In this document: positions 1 to 7,552 of the stretch, piece after piece
Layout of the letters: every line of letters begins with the position of its first letter
Position numbering within the stretch: position 1 is the first letter of the stretch
Source: UBA922 sp964565405
Lineage (GTDB): Bacteria > Patescibacteriota > Patescibacteriia > Magasanikbacterales > UBA922
Length of the DNA stretch: 64,000 nucleotides
NCBI GenBank assembly: GCA_964565405.1
Contig: CAZMEW010000001.1
Span: 1 to 64,000 of the forward strand
Reading direction: 5' to 3'
Notes under the pieces: generated by a model
Databases searched by the model: none
Seen by the model: the letters and a program-made list of their open reading frames with translations, nothing else
Told to the model about the DNA's origin: nothing
Position numbers and translations under genes: made by a program

Positions 1-2
1 AA

Positions 3-467
3 ACGATCAACCGATTGCAACAAGTATCACGACGACTGCTTCAAGACTTGGGCCGTGATGGAACACCGGAAGAAATCGCAGCTGAAATGGGAGAGGACGT
101 TGAGAAAGTCAAACATATTATCAAAATTTCGCAAGATACTGTATCACTTGAAACTTCAGTCGGGGATGACGACGACGATGACACATCACTTTCTGATTTT
201 ATTGAGGACGTGAAAAACATCAGTCCATCATCTGCGGCAGGATCTGAACTATTGAAAGATTATATCCGCGAAGCAATTCAAGACCTTTCTCCACGTGAGA
301 AAAAAATTCTTGAAATGCGTTTTGGACTGGAAGACGGTGTAACACATACGCTTGAAGAAGTAGGAAAAGAATTTGGGGTTACTCGTGAACGTATCAGGCA
401 AATCGAAGCTAAGGCTATTGAAAAAATTAAGAGTTTTGAGGTAATTGAAAAACTGAGTGATTATTAA
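3..467 (+). CDS. rpoD: RNA polymerase sigma-70 factor, C-terminal part (cut by window start)
   Basis: Primary sigma factor that directs RNA polymerase to -10/-35 promoters. Only about the last 154 residues are present; the frame is open to the window edge, so the start lies outside. Visible are sigma region 3 (VSRRLLQDLGRD, TPEEIAAEMG), an acidic DDDDDD stretch and the hallmark region 4 (LSPREKKILEMRFGL, TLEEVGKEFGVTRERIRQIEAKA), whose helix-turn-helix reads the -35 box. This spacing and sequence match housekeeping RpoD rather than alternative sigma factors. A strong hairpin terminator follows the stop. The many TTGACA/TATAAT-like promoters seen in the window are those such a factor would read. 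Confidence 0.96.
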   Translation, partial: TINRLQQVSRRLLQDLGRDGTPEEIAAEMGEDVEKVKHIIKISQDTVSLETSVGDDDDDDTSLSDFIEDVKNISPSSAAGSELLKDYIREAIQDLSPREKKILEMRFGLEDGVTHTLEEVGKEFGVTRERIRQIEAKAIEKIKSFEVIEKLSDY

Positions 468-486
468 TGAATTGGTGGTTGTAAAA

Positions 487-521
487 CAAAAACCTGGCTG
501 TAACCAGGTTTTTGTTTTTTT
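487..521 (+). terminator. Intrinsic terminator after rpoD (bidirectional)
   Basis: A 10-bp stem (488-497 with 504-513) with a 6-nt loop is followed by a T-rich run. Read on the minus strand the hairpin also ends in a T run, so it could also end the candidate minus-strand RNA at 522-890. Confidence 0.85.
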
Positions 522-890
522 CTCCATTCTTTTACAAAATGCAAAAAGCACAGAGAACAGTGAGGGGCTTCTTGAAAAGACTTACCCTCAGACACTTCTC
601 TATCTCCACCTCAGCTGGACACTGTCTAATCCGGCCTCCAGTGCTTGAAGTCAAGGAGCAATCTATGCTTGGCGTGTATATGCATCTGCACCAAGCAGTG
701 TCATCGACTCACCCAGTGAGTATGTGACTCGACTTCGGATAGAAATGTTTTCCTGCGGAGAAAAGTTGCCGGCTTTGTTACTCTTCCAGCACGGACCAGG
801 ACTGTTCCCTGTTGGAAGATGCTGCTTTCCCCCAGGAGACAATATTAGTCATAATCCTGTGTCATAGGGGAAATAATTGCTTATAAACTA
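522..890 (-). ncRNA. Candidate structured non-coding RNA downstream of sodA (orientation uncertain)
   Basis: This 370-base stretch has no convincing gene and is visibly less AT-rich than the neighbouring intergenic DNA. It folds into several helices: TGCTTGG with CCAAGCA, ACTCA-TGAGT nested in AGTCG-CGACT, CTTCCA with TGGAAG, and AGAGAA/TGAGGG with CCCTCA/TTCTCT near the 3' side. The minus strand is favoured because a TTGACA lies at 908-913 and the shared terminator 487-521 has a T tract on that strand. The -10 is poor. I looked for RNase P, tmRNA, SRP and 6S signatures and did not find convincing ones. Confidence 0.35.
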
Positions 891-957
891 AAAAATTTTC
901 CTGATTTTGTCAAGGTGCTTGCTAGGATAAATTAATGTTAGATTAAGATTAATTTAT

Positions 958-1539
958 CTATAATATATTGACCACTTCCCACCATGCTTTAATATAGTCA
1001 GCTCGTTTGTTTTGATATTTGAGGTAGTATGCGTGTTCCCATACATCAAGACCGATTATAGGGGTGTGGCCTTTGGTATACGGAGAATCCTGGTTTGGTA
1101 GGGTATAAGTACTTAGTTTTCCTGACTCATCTCGCACGAGCCATGCCCATCCACTCCCAAAATGTTTTGTTGCAAGTGTATTGAAGCCCTCTTGGAATTG
1201 TTCGACTGAACCAAAGGTTGTTTTGATTTGTTGTTTGAGATTTTCATCTACATTTTTGGAGGGTCCCATAATCGACCAGTACAGATTGTGATTCACTAAC
1301 CCTCCCCCGTGATTTTTTATAGTTGTCTTGTCCGCTTCTTCTATAGGGAGTTCATGGAGGGAGTAGAGTATATCTTCTGCTGTTTTTTCTTGAAGTTCTG
1401 GATATTTTTCAATTACTTTCAAAAAATTTTCCAGATAAGTTTGGTGATGTTTAGTGTAATGAATTTCCATGGTCTTTGCGTCGATATGCGGTTCAAGAGC
1501 GTTGAAATCGTAGGGGAGTTGGTAGAGTTCGTATTTCAT
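958..1539 (-). CDS. sodA: Superoxide dismutase, Fe/Mn family
   Basis: Converts superoxide to oxygen and hydrogen peroxide in the cytoplasm. The start at 1539 gives the usual family N-terminus (YELYQLPYDFNALEPHID) and a normal length of 193 residues; the longer reading would add non-homologous residues. Metal-ligand motifs are visible: IHYTKHHQTY, NHNLYW and the DVWEHAYYL C-terminal signature. The GG in HGGGLVNHNLYW and the Gln in LPNQDSP are features of manganese rather than iron enzymes, though metal use cannot be proved from sequence. It is a single gene with its own promoter and implies exposure to oxygen. Confidence 0.95.
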   Translation of the reverse strand: MKYELYQLPYDFNALEPHIDAKTMEIHYTKHHQTYLENFLKVIEKYPELQEKTAEDILYSLHELPIEEADKTTIKNHGGGLVNHNLYWSIMGPSKNVDENLKQQIKTTFGSVEQFQEGFNTLATKHFGSGWAWLVRDESGKLSTYTLPNQDSPYTKGHTPIIGLDVWEHAYYLKYQNKRADYIKAWWEVVNIL

Positions 1540-1593
1540 AATATGGAAAATAGGGAAATAAAAATTTACTGATTGTATTGACTCGGCATCCAT

Positions 1594-1622
1594 ACTATAC
1601 AAGTCGACAATTTTCCCGTCAA
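1594..1622 (-). promoter_or_regulatory. Sigma-70 promoter of sodA
   Basis: On the minus strand TTGACG (1617-1622) and TATAGT (1594-1599) are separated by exactly 17 bp, leaving a leader of about 50 nt before the chosen sodA start. Confidence 0.75.
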
Positions 1623-1654
1623 ATAGGTGTTTTGAAATAAATTATTATCCACAA

Positions 1655-1683
1655 TTGTATCACTCTGTAGCCTATGCTATACT
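1655..1683 (+). promoter_or_regulatory. Sigma-70 promoter of the DsbA-like gene
   Basis: TTGTAT (1655-1660), 17-bp spacer, TATACT (1678-1683). It lies back to back with the sodA promoter and about 33 bp upstream of the ATG at 1716. Confidence 0.65.
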
Positions 1684-1715
1684 GCATCGTGCTTATTATT
1701 AATAACTTTTGAGCT

Positions 1716-2495
1716 ATGCCAGAAGAGAGAAGTATTTTTGATGCTCTTTCTCCAAAACAGATGTTTATATTCGGTCTTGTTGGGGGAATCATGACATTGT
1801 GTACGATTGGTTTTTTTGTCCTTCTCAGTATTACGCTCAACGGTAACGGGGTTTTTACCAAATCTACCAAAAAAACTCCGACGGTTGTAACTAATGCTGC
1901 TGGAGATGTTGAAGGTCCAGAAGAATTTAGCCAATGTCTTGATTCTGGGAAAACAGCTTCGGCCGTTGCTGCTGATCAACAGCTTGGAGCGTCAATCGGA
2001 GTTAATGGAACTCCTGCAACTTTTGTAAATGGAGTATTGGTCAGTGGGGCTTTCCCATATGACGCACTGAAGCAGGTTATTGATACGACACTGGCGGGTA
2101 AATCGGTTGACACCCTCGACTTTTTAAAAGATCAAAATACTGGGGCTATTGTCAAGGTAACCATGCCTGAGTTACCAGATGCTGTATGGCTTGGCAATGA
2201 AAATGCCAAAGTAACCGTTGTGGAGTTTTCTGATTTTGAGTGTCCTTATTGTCTTAGATTTGAACCCGCGATTCAGCAGATGCTCCAAGAATACGGAGAT
2301 AAAATTAGATTCACCTATCGACATTTTCCTCTCTCATTCCACCCGAATGCACAGAAAGCTGCTGAAGCGTATGAGTGTGCAAAAGAGCAGGGTAAACAGT
2401 GGGAAATGCATAGTAAATTGTTCGAGCTCAATTCAGCAGGACAGCTCGGAATTAACGGGTATAAACGTGTAGCGACAGAGATTGGACTTGATTAA
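1716..2495 (+). CDS. Membrane-anchored DsbA-like thiol oxidoreductase with permuted halves, next to a gap
   Basis: DsbA-family proteins form or shuffle disulfides outside the membrane. One N-terminal membrane helix (about residues 15-42) is followed by a C-terminal-half motif of DsbA (EFSQCLDSGK, GVNGTPATFVNG with the cis-Pro loop, SGAFPYDALKQVID) and only then by the N-terminal half (KVTVVEFSDFECPYC with the CxxC near residues 174-178, FTYRHFPLSFH). The order is the reverse of the family. The frame stops at IGLD, just where the normal fold would continue into FxxCLDSG, 15 bases before a 100-N gap. It may be a true circular permutation, a remnant of tandem dsbA copies, or an assembly collapse. 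Confidence 0.8.
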   Translation: MPEERSIFDALSPKQMFIFGLVGGIMTLCTIGFFVLLSITLNGNGVFTKSTKKTPTVVTNAAGDVEGPEEFSQCLDSGKTASAVAADQQLGASIGVNGTPATFVNGVLVSGAFPYDALKQVIDTTLAGKSVDTLDFLKDQNTGAIVKVTMPELPDAVWLGNENAKVTVVEFSDFECPYCLRFEPAIQQMLQEYGDKIRFTYRHFPLSFHPNAQKAAEAYECAKEQGKQWEMHSKLFELNSAGQLGINGYKRVATEIGLD

Positions 2496-2509
2496 TTTTG
2501 GGATCCCAG

Positions 2510-2609
2510 NNNNNNNNNNNNNNNNNNNNNNNNNNNNNNNNNNNNNNNNNNNNNNNNNNNNNNNNNNNNNNNNNNNNNNNNNNNNNNNNNNNNNNNNNNN
2601 NNNNNNNNN
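2510..2609. other. Assembly gap of 100 N
   Basis: Conventional 100-N scaffold gap; its real length is unknown. Bases after it (GCGGTTTTTGTTTTTTT) look like the second half of a terminator, so the gap may hide the 3' end of a gene. Confidence 0.95.
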
Positions 2610-2684
2610 GCGGTTTTTGTTTTTTTATATATTACTCGCTTACTTGTTTTTTGTGGTAGATTAGCTATACTAAGCATAAGCTAT

Positions 2685-3170
2685 ATGATTTTTTTAGACG
2701 CAAATCGAAACAAGTACAAACTGCCAAAAAACGAAAAGATCTATTGGAGAATTTCTGTGTATTCTTTAGTTCTTTCGAAAGATAATAAACTTTTAGTCAA
2801 TATACCTACATGGAATACATTATATGAGTTGCCCGGGGGTGGTGTTGAACCGCATGAGACGATTGCCGAAGGTATGATTCGAGAATGTTATGAGGAGACA
2901 GGGTATAGAATTAAGCCTATATCCGATATGCCATTATATATGGCAGAAAGTAATTTTTATCATCGTACTTTGAAAATATTTTATCGATCAGTAAACTTGG
3001 TTTATCGAGCAAAGTTGATTTCTCAAAAGCAGTATAAAGAAGGTGTTAATAGCAGTGAGAATCCAAATGAAATCGCTAAAATTGAATGGGTCCCACTTTC
3101 AAAATTAAGTAAGAAAAATTGTCATCATATTCCATATCCAGCGATTAAATTATTACAAAAATTAGTATAA
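2685..3170 (+). CDS. Nudix hydrolase
   Basis: Hydrolyses a nucleoside diphosphate linked to another group; the substrate cannot be told from the sequence. The complete Nudix box is present at about residues 53-75 (GGVEPHETIAEGMIRECYEETGY), matching Gx5Ex7REUxEExGU with all the magnesium-binding acids. The N-terminal strand WRISVYSLVLSKDNKLLV is typical. The length, 161 residues, is that of a single-domain enzyme. It lies just after the gap with a plausible promoter (TATACT near 2669) and 4 bp before the translin gene, so the two are probably co-transcribed. Confidence 0.92.
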   Translation: MIFLDANRNKYKLPKNEKIYWRISVYSLVLSKDNKLLVNIPTWNTLYELPGGGVEPHETIAEGMIRECYEETGYRIKPISDMPLYMAESNFYHRTLKIFYRSVNLVYRAKLISQKQYKEGVNSSENPNEIAKIEWVPLSKLSKKNCHHIPYPAIKLLQKLV

Positions 3171-3174
3171 CCAT

Positions 3175-3747
3175 ATGCTCAATACTCCACTCCTCTCAAA
3201 AATTCGAAAAGACCTGCTCGTGTATGCTGATACAAGACAACGGATAATTAAAGATTCAAATGATGCGCTTTTCCAGGCAAAGCGTGTGATTTTTTCACTT
3301 CATCGGGATCAGGTTGGAGAAGCAAAAGAAAAATTAAATACTGCAAAAGTACTTCTGGTTAAAATCTCGAAAGAGTTTGGAAAAGATAGTCGAGCTCTTG
3401 ACGAGGGTGCTTATAAAGCAGCACTGGAAGAATTTGTGGAGGCTGAATTGTTCTATCAATTTGTAACTACTGGTAAAATTGGAGAAATTAAAGGACTTAA
3501 GGTAAGCTCTGAATCCTATGTGGCAGGACTGACTGATGTTCCGGGAGAACTCTACCGATACGCCATTAAGGCTGCAACCGCTCGAGATACAAAGATTGTA
3601 AAAGCGTGTGCTGAGGTCGCAGAAGAAATTATCGGAGAATTGATTGAGTGTAATCTTACGAGCTATCTTCGAAATAAATTTGATCAAGCAAAAACCGCGG
3701 TTCATAAACTGGAACATGTAGTCTATGAGCTTTCACTTCGTCAATAA
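3175..3747 (+). CDS. Translin family protein
   Basis: All-helical protein resembling translin/TRAX, which in eukaryotes form ring-shaped single-strand nucleic-acid-binding complexes and the C3PO RNase; prokaryotic members are poorly characterised. Family features seen are the N-terminal DTRQRIIKDSNDALFQAKRVIF helix, EFVEAELFYQF and the core SYVAGLTDVPGELYRYAI, plus a C-terminal long helix DQAKTAVHKLEHVVYEL. Length of 190 residues is normal. The acidic residues in EFVEAELFY resemble those needed for nuclease activity in TRAX, but activity is inference. It follows the Nudix gene by 4 bp. Confidence 0.85.
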   Translation: MLNTPLLSKIRKDLLVYADTRQRIIKDSNDALFQAKRVIFSLHRDQVGEAKEKLNTAKVLLVKISKEFGKDSRALDEGAYKAALEEFVEAELFYQFVTTGKIGEIKGLKVSSESYVAGLTDVPGELYRYAIKAATARDTKIVKACAEVAEEIIGELIECNLTSYLRNKFDQAKTAVHKLEHVVYELSLRQ

Positions 3748-3823
3748 CAACGATCAATGAACCACGAACAACGAACAAGTTATCCTACGATCGTCGATCG
3801 TTGATGGTTGTTCGTCGTATAGT
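3748..3823 (+). repeat. Intergenic repeat, copy 1 (CGATCAACGAACAAC family)
   Basis: Built from the words ACGATCAATGAAC, ACGAACAACGAACAA and, in inverted form, GATCGTTGATGGTTGTTCGT. A sister copy with the same words occurs at 54627-54699 between atpD and atpC. Both can fold back on themselves. Confidence 0.6.
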
Positions 3824-3826
3824 AAT

Positions 3827-5242
3827 ATGATTAAAAAAATAAAACAATTGATAAAAAAATACGTGCCGAAACATATTCTTAATCTCCGGCATTTGATATA
3901 TGCATGGTATGGCGCACTCCGTTACGGAAATCCCTCACATGAGCTTCTTGTTATTGGGATTACTGGAACGAGTGGAAAATCAACTACCATATTTCAACTT
4001 CGCAATATGCTTGAAGCATTGGGATATCGAGTGGGATCGCTTTCGACGATTGATTTTCATATTGCCGGAGAAAACAAGCTAAATAACAAGAAAATGACCA
4101 TGCTTGGACGTATGCAGACGCAAAAGTTTTTACGTGAGATGGTGGATAAGGGTTGTGAAATAGCTATTGTCGAAACAACCTCTGAGGGTGCCGTACAACA
4201 TCGACATGAATTTATCAATTATGACATGATCATTCTTACCAACTTATATCCCGAACATATTGAATCTCATGGTAGTTTTGAAAATTATAAGAAAGCAAAA
4301 TTATCTATTTTCAATTATATCGCACGATTTGGACGACGTAAGAAAAATGCAGAGGCACTTGGGTTTCCTCTTCTTAGTCGCCCAGGAACTGAGTATATTT
4401 CCAAAATTGCACTCGTCAATGGAGATTCAGTACATGCCCCTGATTTTTTGTCTCAGGGCGATTTTGATCATCGCTACGCATTTGGACGGGGAACTCGTGC
4501 GATCGACCATCTTGATCATTATTTTCTTCTTTCTAATACACGCAGCGAAGAAAAGGGAATTGTTTTTTCTCTTGATGGACATGAAATCCGTGTTCCATTA
4601 TACGGGGAACATAATGCCGAGAATTGTGCAATTGCTCTTAGTGTTCTGTCTATTTTGGGGATTACATGGGATAAAATTATTACTGCGGCTCGGGTATGTA
4701 CCAACGCACCTGGAAGGAATGAATTTATCACCCAAGCAGAGAAGTATGGATTTCGAGTCATTGTTGATTATGCCTTTGAACCAAAAGCAATTGAGGCACT
4801 CTACACGGTAGTCGCGAAACTTTCTCCCCGGCGGATTATTCATGTCTTTGGTTCGACCGGCGGTGGTCGTGATATCTCACGACGATTTAGTGTCGGTGAA
4901 TATGTAGGAAAACATGCAGATATTGTATTAGTAACTGACGAAGATCCATATGACGATGACCCGCTTGAAATTATGCGTGATGTGGCGAGTGCAGTTGAGA
5001 AGAAAGGGAAAATTCCCGGTAAAGATTTGTTTTTAATTGAAAATCGTAAAGAAGCGATCGAACGTGCTGTTGTCATGGCAGAGCCCGGTGATATTGTACT
5101 GGTTACAGGTAAGGGAAGCGAACAAGGTATGTGTATTGCTCAAGGTCGGATCATTCCCTGGGATGACCGAACTATGGTGCGTGAGGCTCTCAGTCTTCGT
5201 ACTGCAGAGATACGAGAAATAAAATCACTATGGAGCTCATAA
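3827..5242 (+). CDS. murE: Mur ligase, MurE-type (UDP-MurNAc-tripeptide synthetase)
   Basis: Cytoplasmic ATP-dependent ligase adding the third amino acid to the peptidoglycan stem peptide. The P-loop GITGTSGKSTT is at about residues 44-54; GLRM-like ATP site, the central-domain motif TNLYPEHIESHGSFENY (family consensus TNLxxDHLDxHG), HNAENCAIALSVL and the C-terminal GRNEF, FGSTGGGRD and GKGSEQ motifs follow. Length of 471 is normal. The residue-selecting loop reads DEDPYDDDP rather than the DNPR of meso-diaminopimelate enzymes, so the amino acid added cannot be assigned. Its 3' end overlaps the glycosyltransferase start by 13 bp, so the two genes are coupled. Confidence 0.9.
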   Translation: MIKKIKQLIKKYVPKHILNLRHLIYAWYGALRYGNPSHELLVIGITGTSGKSTTIFQLRNMLEALGYRVGSLSTIDFHIAGENKLNNKKMTMLGRMQTQKFLREMVDKGCEIAIVETTSEGAVQHRHEFINYDMIILTNLYPEHIESHGSFENYKKAKLSIFNYIARFGRRKKNAEALGFPLLSRPGTEYISKIALVNGDSVHAPDFLSQGDFDHRYAFGRGTRAIDHLDHYFLLSNTRSEEKGIVFSLDGHEIRVPLYGEHNAENCAIALSVLSILGITWDKIITAARVCTNAPGRNEFITQAEKYGFRVIVDYAFEPKAIEALYTVVAKLSPRRIIHVFGSTGGGRDISRRFSVGEYVGKHADIVLVTDEDPYDDDPLEIMRDVASAVEKKGKIPGKDLFLIENRKEAIERAVVMAEPGDIVLVTGKGSEQGMCIAQGRIIPWDDRTMVREALSLRTAEIREIKSLWSS

Positions 5243-5946
5243 GTATTATTGTACCTGTGTATAATCGTGAGGATATTTTCAAGCAATCGTTTGAGTCAAT
5301 AATACGACAAACATATCCACGACTTCAGATAATTGTGATTGATGACGGCAGTCTTGGAGATATAAAGTCTGTGTATGATAGTGTACAGGCGAGTCATTCG
5401 GATCCTCAACGAAGTTTTTTATATATCCGTCAAGAAAATAAAGGAGCGCCTGCTGCACGCAATGAGGGACTGAAGTATGCAACTGGTGAGTATGTGATTT
5501 TTTGGGATGCAGATGTGGTTGGTGAGTCATATATGCTTCAGGTTATGTATGACGCACTAGATATGAACCATGATACATCATTTGCGTATTCTAATTTTTT
5601 ATTTGGTAGAAAATTATTTCGAGGAATCCCATTTTCGTTTGAGAAGCTTAAAGAAAAAAATTATATTACCACCACTTCTCTTATTAGACGAAAGGATGTG
5701 GTTTGTTGGGATGAGTCATTGAAGCGATTTCAGGACTGGGATTTGTGGCTTACTCTATCTCAGCAACAAAAAAAAGGTGTGTGGATTGATCAGACATTAT
5801 TTAGAGTTGAAACAGGGGGTACTATAAGTTCTTGGTTACCAAGGATTGCATATACAGCAGCTTTTCGTTGGTTACCATTCGTACACAGGAGAGTCAGTGA
5901 CTATGAAAAAAGTGAACGAGTGATACGGCAAAAGCACGCGTTATAA
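5230..5946 (+). CDS. Family 2 glycosyltransferase
   Basis: GT-A fold inverting glycosyltransferase that moves a sugar from a nucleotide donor to an envelope acceptor; donor and acceptor are not identifiable. Visible are the opening strand ISIIVPVYNREDIFKQSFESI, IVIDDGS, NKGAPAARNEGL, the metal-binding D-A-D (FWDADV) and the acceptor-side motif FQDWDLWLTL. No membrane helices, although the basic/aromatic C-terminus may touch the membrane. It overlaps murE by 13 bp and ends in a terminator, so it belongs to a two-gene envelope operon. Confidence 0.9.
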   Translation: MELISIIVPVYNREDIFKQSFESIIRQTYPRLQIIVIDDGSLGDIKSVYDSVQASHSDPQRSFLYIRQENKGAPAARNEGLKYATGEYVIFWDADVVGESYMLQVMYDALDMNHDTSFAYSNFLFGRKLFRGIPFSFEKLKEKNYITTTSLIRRKDVVCWDESLKRFQDWDLWLTLSQQQKKGVWIDQTLFRVETGGTISSWLPRIAYTAAFRWLPFVHRRVSDYEKSERVIRQKHAL

Positions 5947-5972
5947 AACCAGGTCGCATACCTGGTTTTAGT
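5945..5972 (+). terminator. Intrinsic terminator after the glycosyltransferase
   Basis: Perfect 9-bp stem AAAACCAGG/CCTGGTTTT (5945-5953 with 5961-5969), 7-nt loop; it overlaps the stop codon of the preceding gene. Confidence 0.8.
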
Positions 5973-6029
5973 TATCATCTCAGCTTGCAACATAATAGAT
6001 TTATGTCATATGACTTATCCCCATGCTGC

Positions 6030-6058
6030 TTGTGGTGGGTACTAATCCATGTTATAAA
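6030..6058 (+). promoter_or_regulatory. Promoter of candidate ncRNA A
   Basis: TTGTGG (6030-6035), 17-bp spacer, TATAAA (6053-6058). The predicted transcription start, about 6065, coincides with the first base of the closing helix of the RNA. Confidence 0.6.
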
Positions 6059-6063
6059 TAATA

Positions 6064-6372
6064 TAGGTTGAGGCATACAGAAGAAATCGGAAGGTGGAGG
6101 ATCGATATCCTCGTTTCACGCGGAAGTAAAACGCATCCTGACTGGCACGCCTCGCGTGCCGCCAAGATCGCAACTTTTGCGGAGAATCTAGCTTCTTTCG
6201 AGAAGCGCCCTTTTTCTTCGGAACTTTCGAGTTCCAGTAATTGCCTTCTTCCAGGAGGCGGACCAGTGGTGTGAATAACACCGTGTCCGCCTCCGCAACC
6301 TACACTGTTATCTTCTCAGTTGAGGAAATAAGAGTAGACGAAAAAATCTTGGTTTGAACAGGATTTTTTTGT
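6064..6372 (+). ncRNA. Candidate non-coding RNA A, multi-hairpin
   Basis: A closing helix (TAGGTTG 6064-6070 with CAACCTA 6296-6302) encloses a row of hairpins: GAGGA/TCCTC, GGCACGC/GCGTGCC with a 3-nt loop, CGCAA/TTGCG, GCTTCT-TTCG-AGAAGC, GGAACT-TTCG-AGTTCC, and a long GGAGGCGGAC/GTCCGCCTCC stem (6254-6263 with 6285-6294) capped by GGTGT/ACACC. Two UUCG tetraloops support a selected RNA structure. A hairpin followed by seven Ts (AAAAAATC...GATTTTTTT, 6341-6370) ends it. No SD-led open frame fits, and the 79-codon minus-strand frame is a by-product of the hairpins. I could not match it to a known RNA family. Confidence 0.6.
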
Positions 6373-6376
6373 TTAT

Positions 6377-6405
6377 TTGACTTTTTTTGCTTAAAGTATT
6401 ATATA
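6377..6405 (+). promoter_or_regulatory. Promoter of candidate ncRNA B
   Basis: TTGACT (6377-6382), 17-bp spacer, TATATA (6400-6405); a TATTAT alternative lies a few bases further on. It begins just after the terminator of ncRNA A. Confidence 0.6.
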
Positions 6406-6410
6406 TTATA

Positions 6411-6530
6411 TGAGCTTAGCTAATCGACGCGTCGATTACTTTTGCTCATTTACAGAGGTGGCGTGACCCGCATCACCTCATCTCTGTCCTCTCAACTTCT
6501 ATCAATCATCCCCCCAAGGGGTGATTTTTG
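6411..6530 (+). ncRNA. Candidate small RNA B with 18-bp palindrome
   Basis: About 115 nt between a promoter and a terminator. It contains the perfect palindrome TAATCGACGCGTCGATTA (6421-6438) inside a GAGC/GCTC helix, a second hairpin GAGGTG/CACCTC, and ends with a C/G-rich hairpin (TCATCCCC...GGGGTGA) and five Ts at 6507-6529. An ATG at 6410 would give only 18 codons with no ribosome binding site. It converges on the 3' end of fmt, with only a few bases between. Confidence 0.5.
6507..6529 (+). terminator. Intrinsic terminator of small RNA B
   Basis: C-rich arm, AA loop, GGGG arm, TGA/TCA extension and five Ts. On the minus strand there is no T run, so it serves plus-strand transcripts, not fmt. 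Confidence 0.7.
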
Positions 6531-6532
6531 TA

Positions 6533-7453
6533 TTAGCAAAATTTTTGTTTATTGAGTGTGAGCCAATATCCTGCGAGACAGGCATGTACGTCAAGTGCTG
6601 ACTTGCCTTCGAATTGTATTTTTATGATTTCTATTGAACCGTCTCCTGTGCCAACGTATATTTTGTCTTCTGAGGTTTGTATTACGCCAGGCTCAAGACG
6701 AGTTTGTGCAGGTTTGATTTTTAGTAGTTTAACTCGTTCATTGTTTAACATGGTCCAGATACCTGGCCAGGGAGTAGTGCCTCGATATAAATTATAGATT
6801 TCTTCTGTGGTTTTGTTCCAATCTATTTTTCCATCTTCTCGAGAAAGTTTTTTGCAGACTGTGGCTTCCTCATTATTTTGTTTTTTGGGAATGATTTTCC
6901 CTTCGATATACTCAGGCAAAATTTTTGTAAGTATTTCTGATCCCACTCGAGCAAGACGTGAATCAAGCTCCGGGTAAGTTTCATCTGGATCGATCATAAT
7001 TTTTTCTTGCGTGAGAATATCTCCTGTATCCATTCCCGCATCCATATTCATGATGGTCACACCAGTCTCTGTTTCACCATTGATAAGTGCTGACTGAATA
7101 GGAGAAGCTCCGCGATACTTTGGGAGCAGTGAGGTGTGTACGTTTACGAATCCATGTCTTGTTTCTGAAAACAAATGTGAGGGGATTAGTAAACCATATT
7201 GTGCGGTCACTGCTACGTCAAATTTGTTCTTTTCGAGATGAAAATTTTTTAGATTTTCTGGCTGCTCTGTTTTTATTTTAAGTGTATTCGCTATGTTTTT
7301 TACTGGCGGGGGAGTTAGAATTTGTTTTCTTCCAACAGGCTTATCAGGCTGGGTTATTACGAGATCAATCGCAAAACGATCATCTCGTGCGAGTGATTTG
7401 AGAATAGTTACTCCAAATTCATGAGTTCCAAAAAATACAATGTTAATCGGCAT
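6533..7453 (-). CDS. fmt: Methionyl-tRNA formyltransferase
   Basis: Formylates the initiator Met-tRNA with 10-formyl-tetrahydrofolate. The start at 7453 is chosen because the family begins with the strand IVFFGTxEFG; a start at 7468 would add five residues. Seen are FFGTHEFGVTILKSL, the catalytic region NVHTSLLPKYRGASPIQ with Asn and His, MDAGMDTGDIL, and the C-terminal RNA-binding domain with KLSREDGKIDW and PWPGIW. Length of 306 is normal for the family. It is alone on the minus strand, convergent with small RNA B and divergent from the M23 gene. Confidence 0.95.
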   Translation of the reverse strand: MPINIVFFGTHEFGVTILKSLARDDRFAIDLVITQPDKPVGRKQILTPPPVKNIANTLKIKTEQPENLKNFHLEKNKFDVAVTAQYGLLIPSHLFSETRHGFVNVHTSLLPKYRGASPIQSALINGETETGVTIMNMDAGMDTGDILTQEKIMIDPDETYPELDSRLARVGSEILTKILPEYIEGKIIPKKQNNEEATVCKKLSREDGKIDWNKTTEEIYNLYRGTTPWPGIWTMLNNERVKLLKIKPAQTRLEPGVIQTSEDKIYVGTGDGSIEIIKIQFEGKSALDVHACLAGYWLTLNKQKFC

Positions 7454-7552
7454 ATCGTTTTGTGTCATCTTATCTTAATTAAGCTATTTTTTCAAGCAGT
7501 GATGACAGGTAATTGAATTTTTGATACCATGAGATGGCGTTTTTATACCTTT

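Noticed and set aside
522..890. RNase P RNA, tmRNA, SRP RNA or 6S RNA
   Set aside because: I found no GAGGAAAGTCC/ACAGAA..GCTTA, no tRNA-like ends with a tag frame, and no GGAAGGAAGCAGC core; kept only as an unnamed candidate.
6042..6281. 79-codon minus-strand frame over ncRNA A
   Set aside because: It consists of hairpin arms, has no ribosome binding site, and the plus strand has promoter and terminator signals fitting an RNA.
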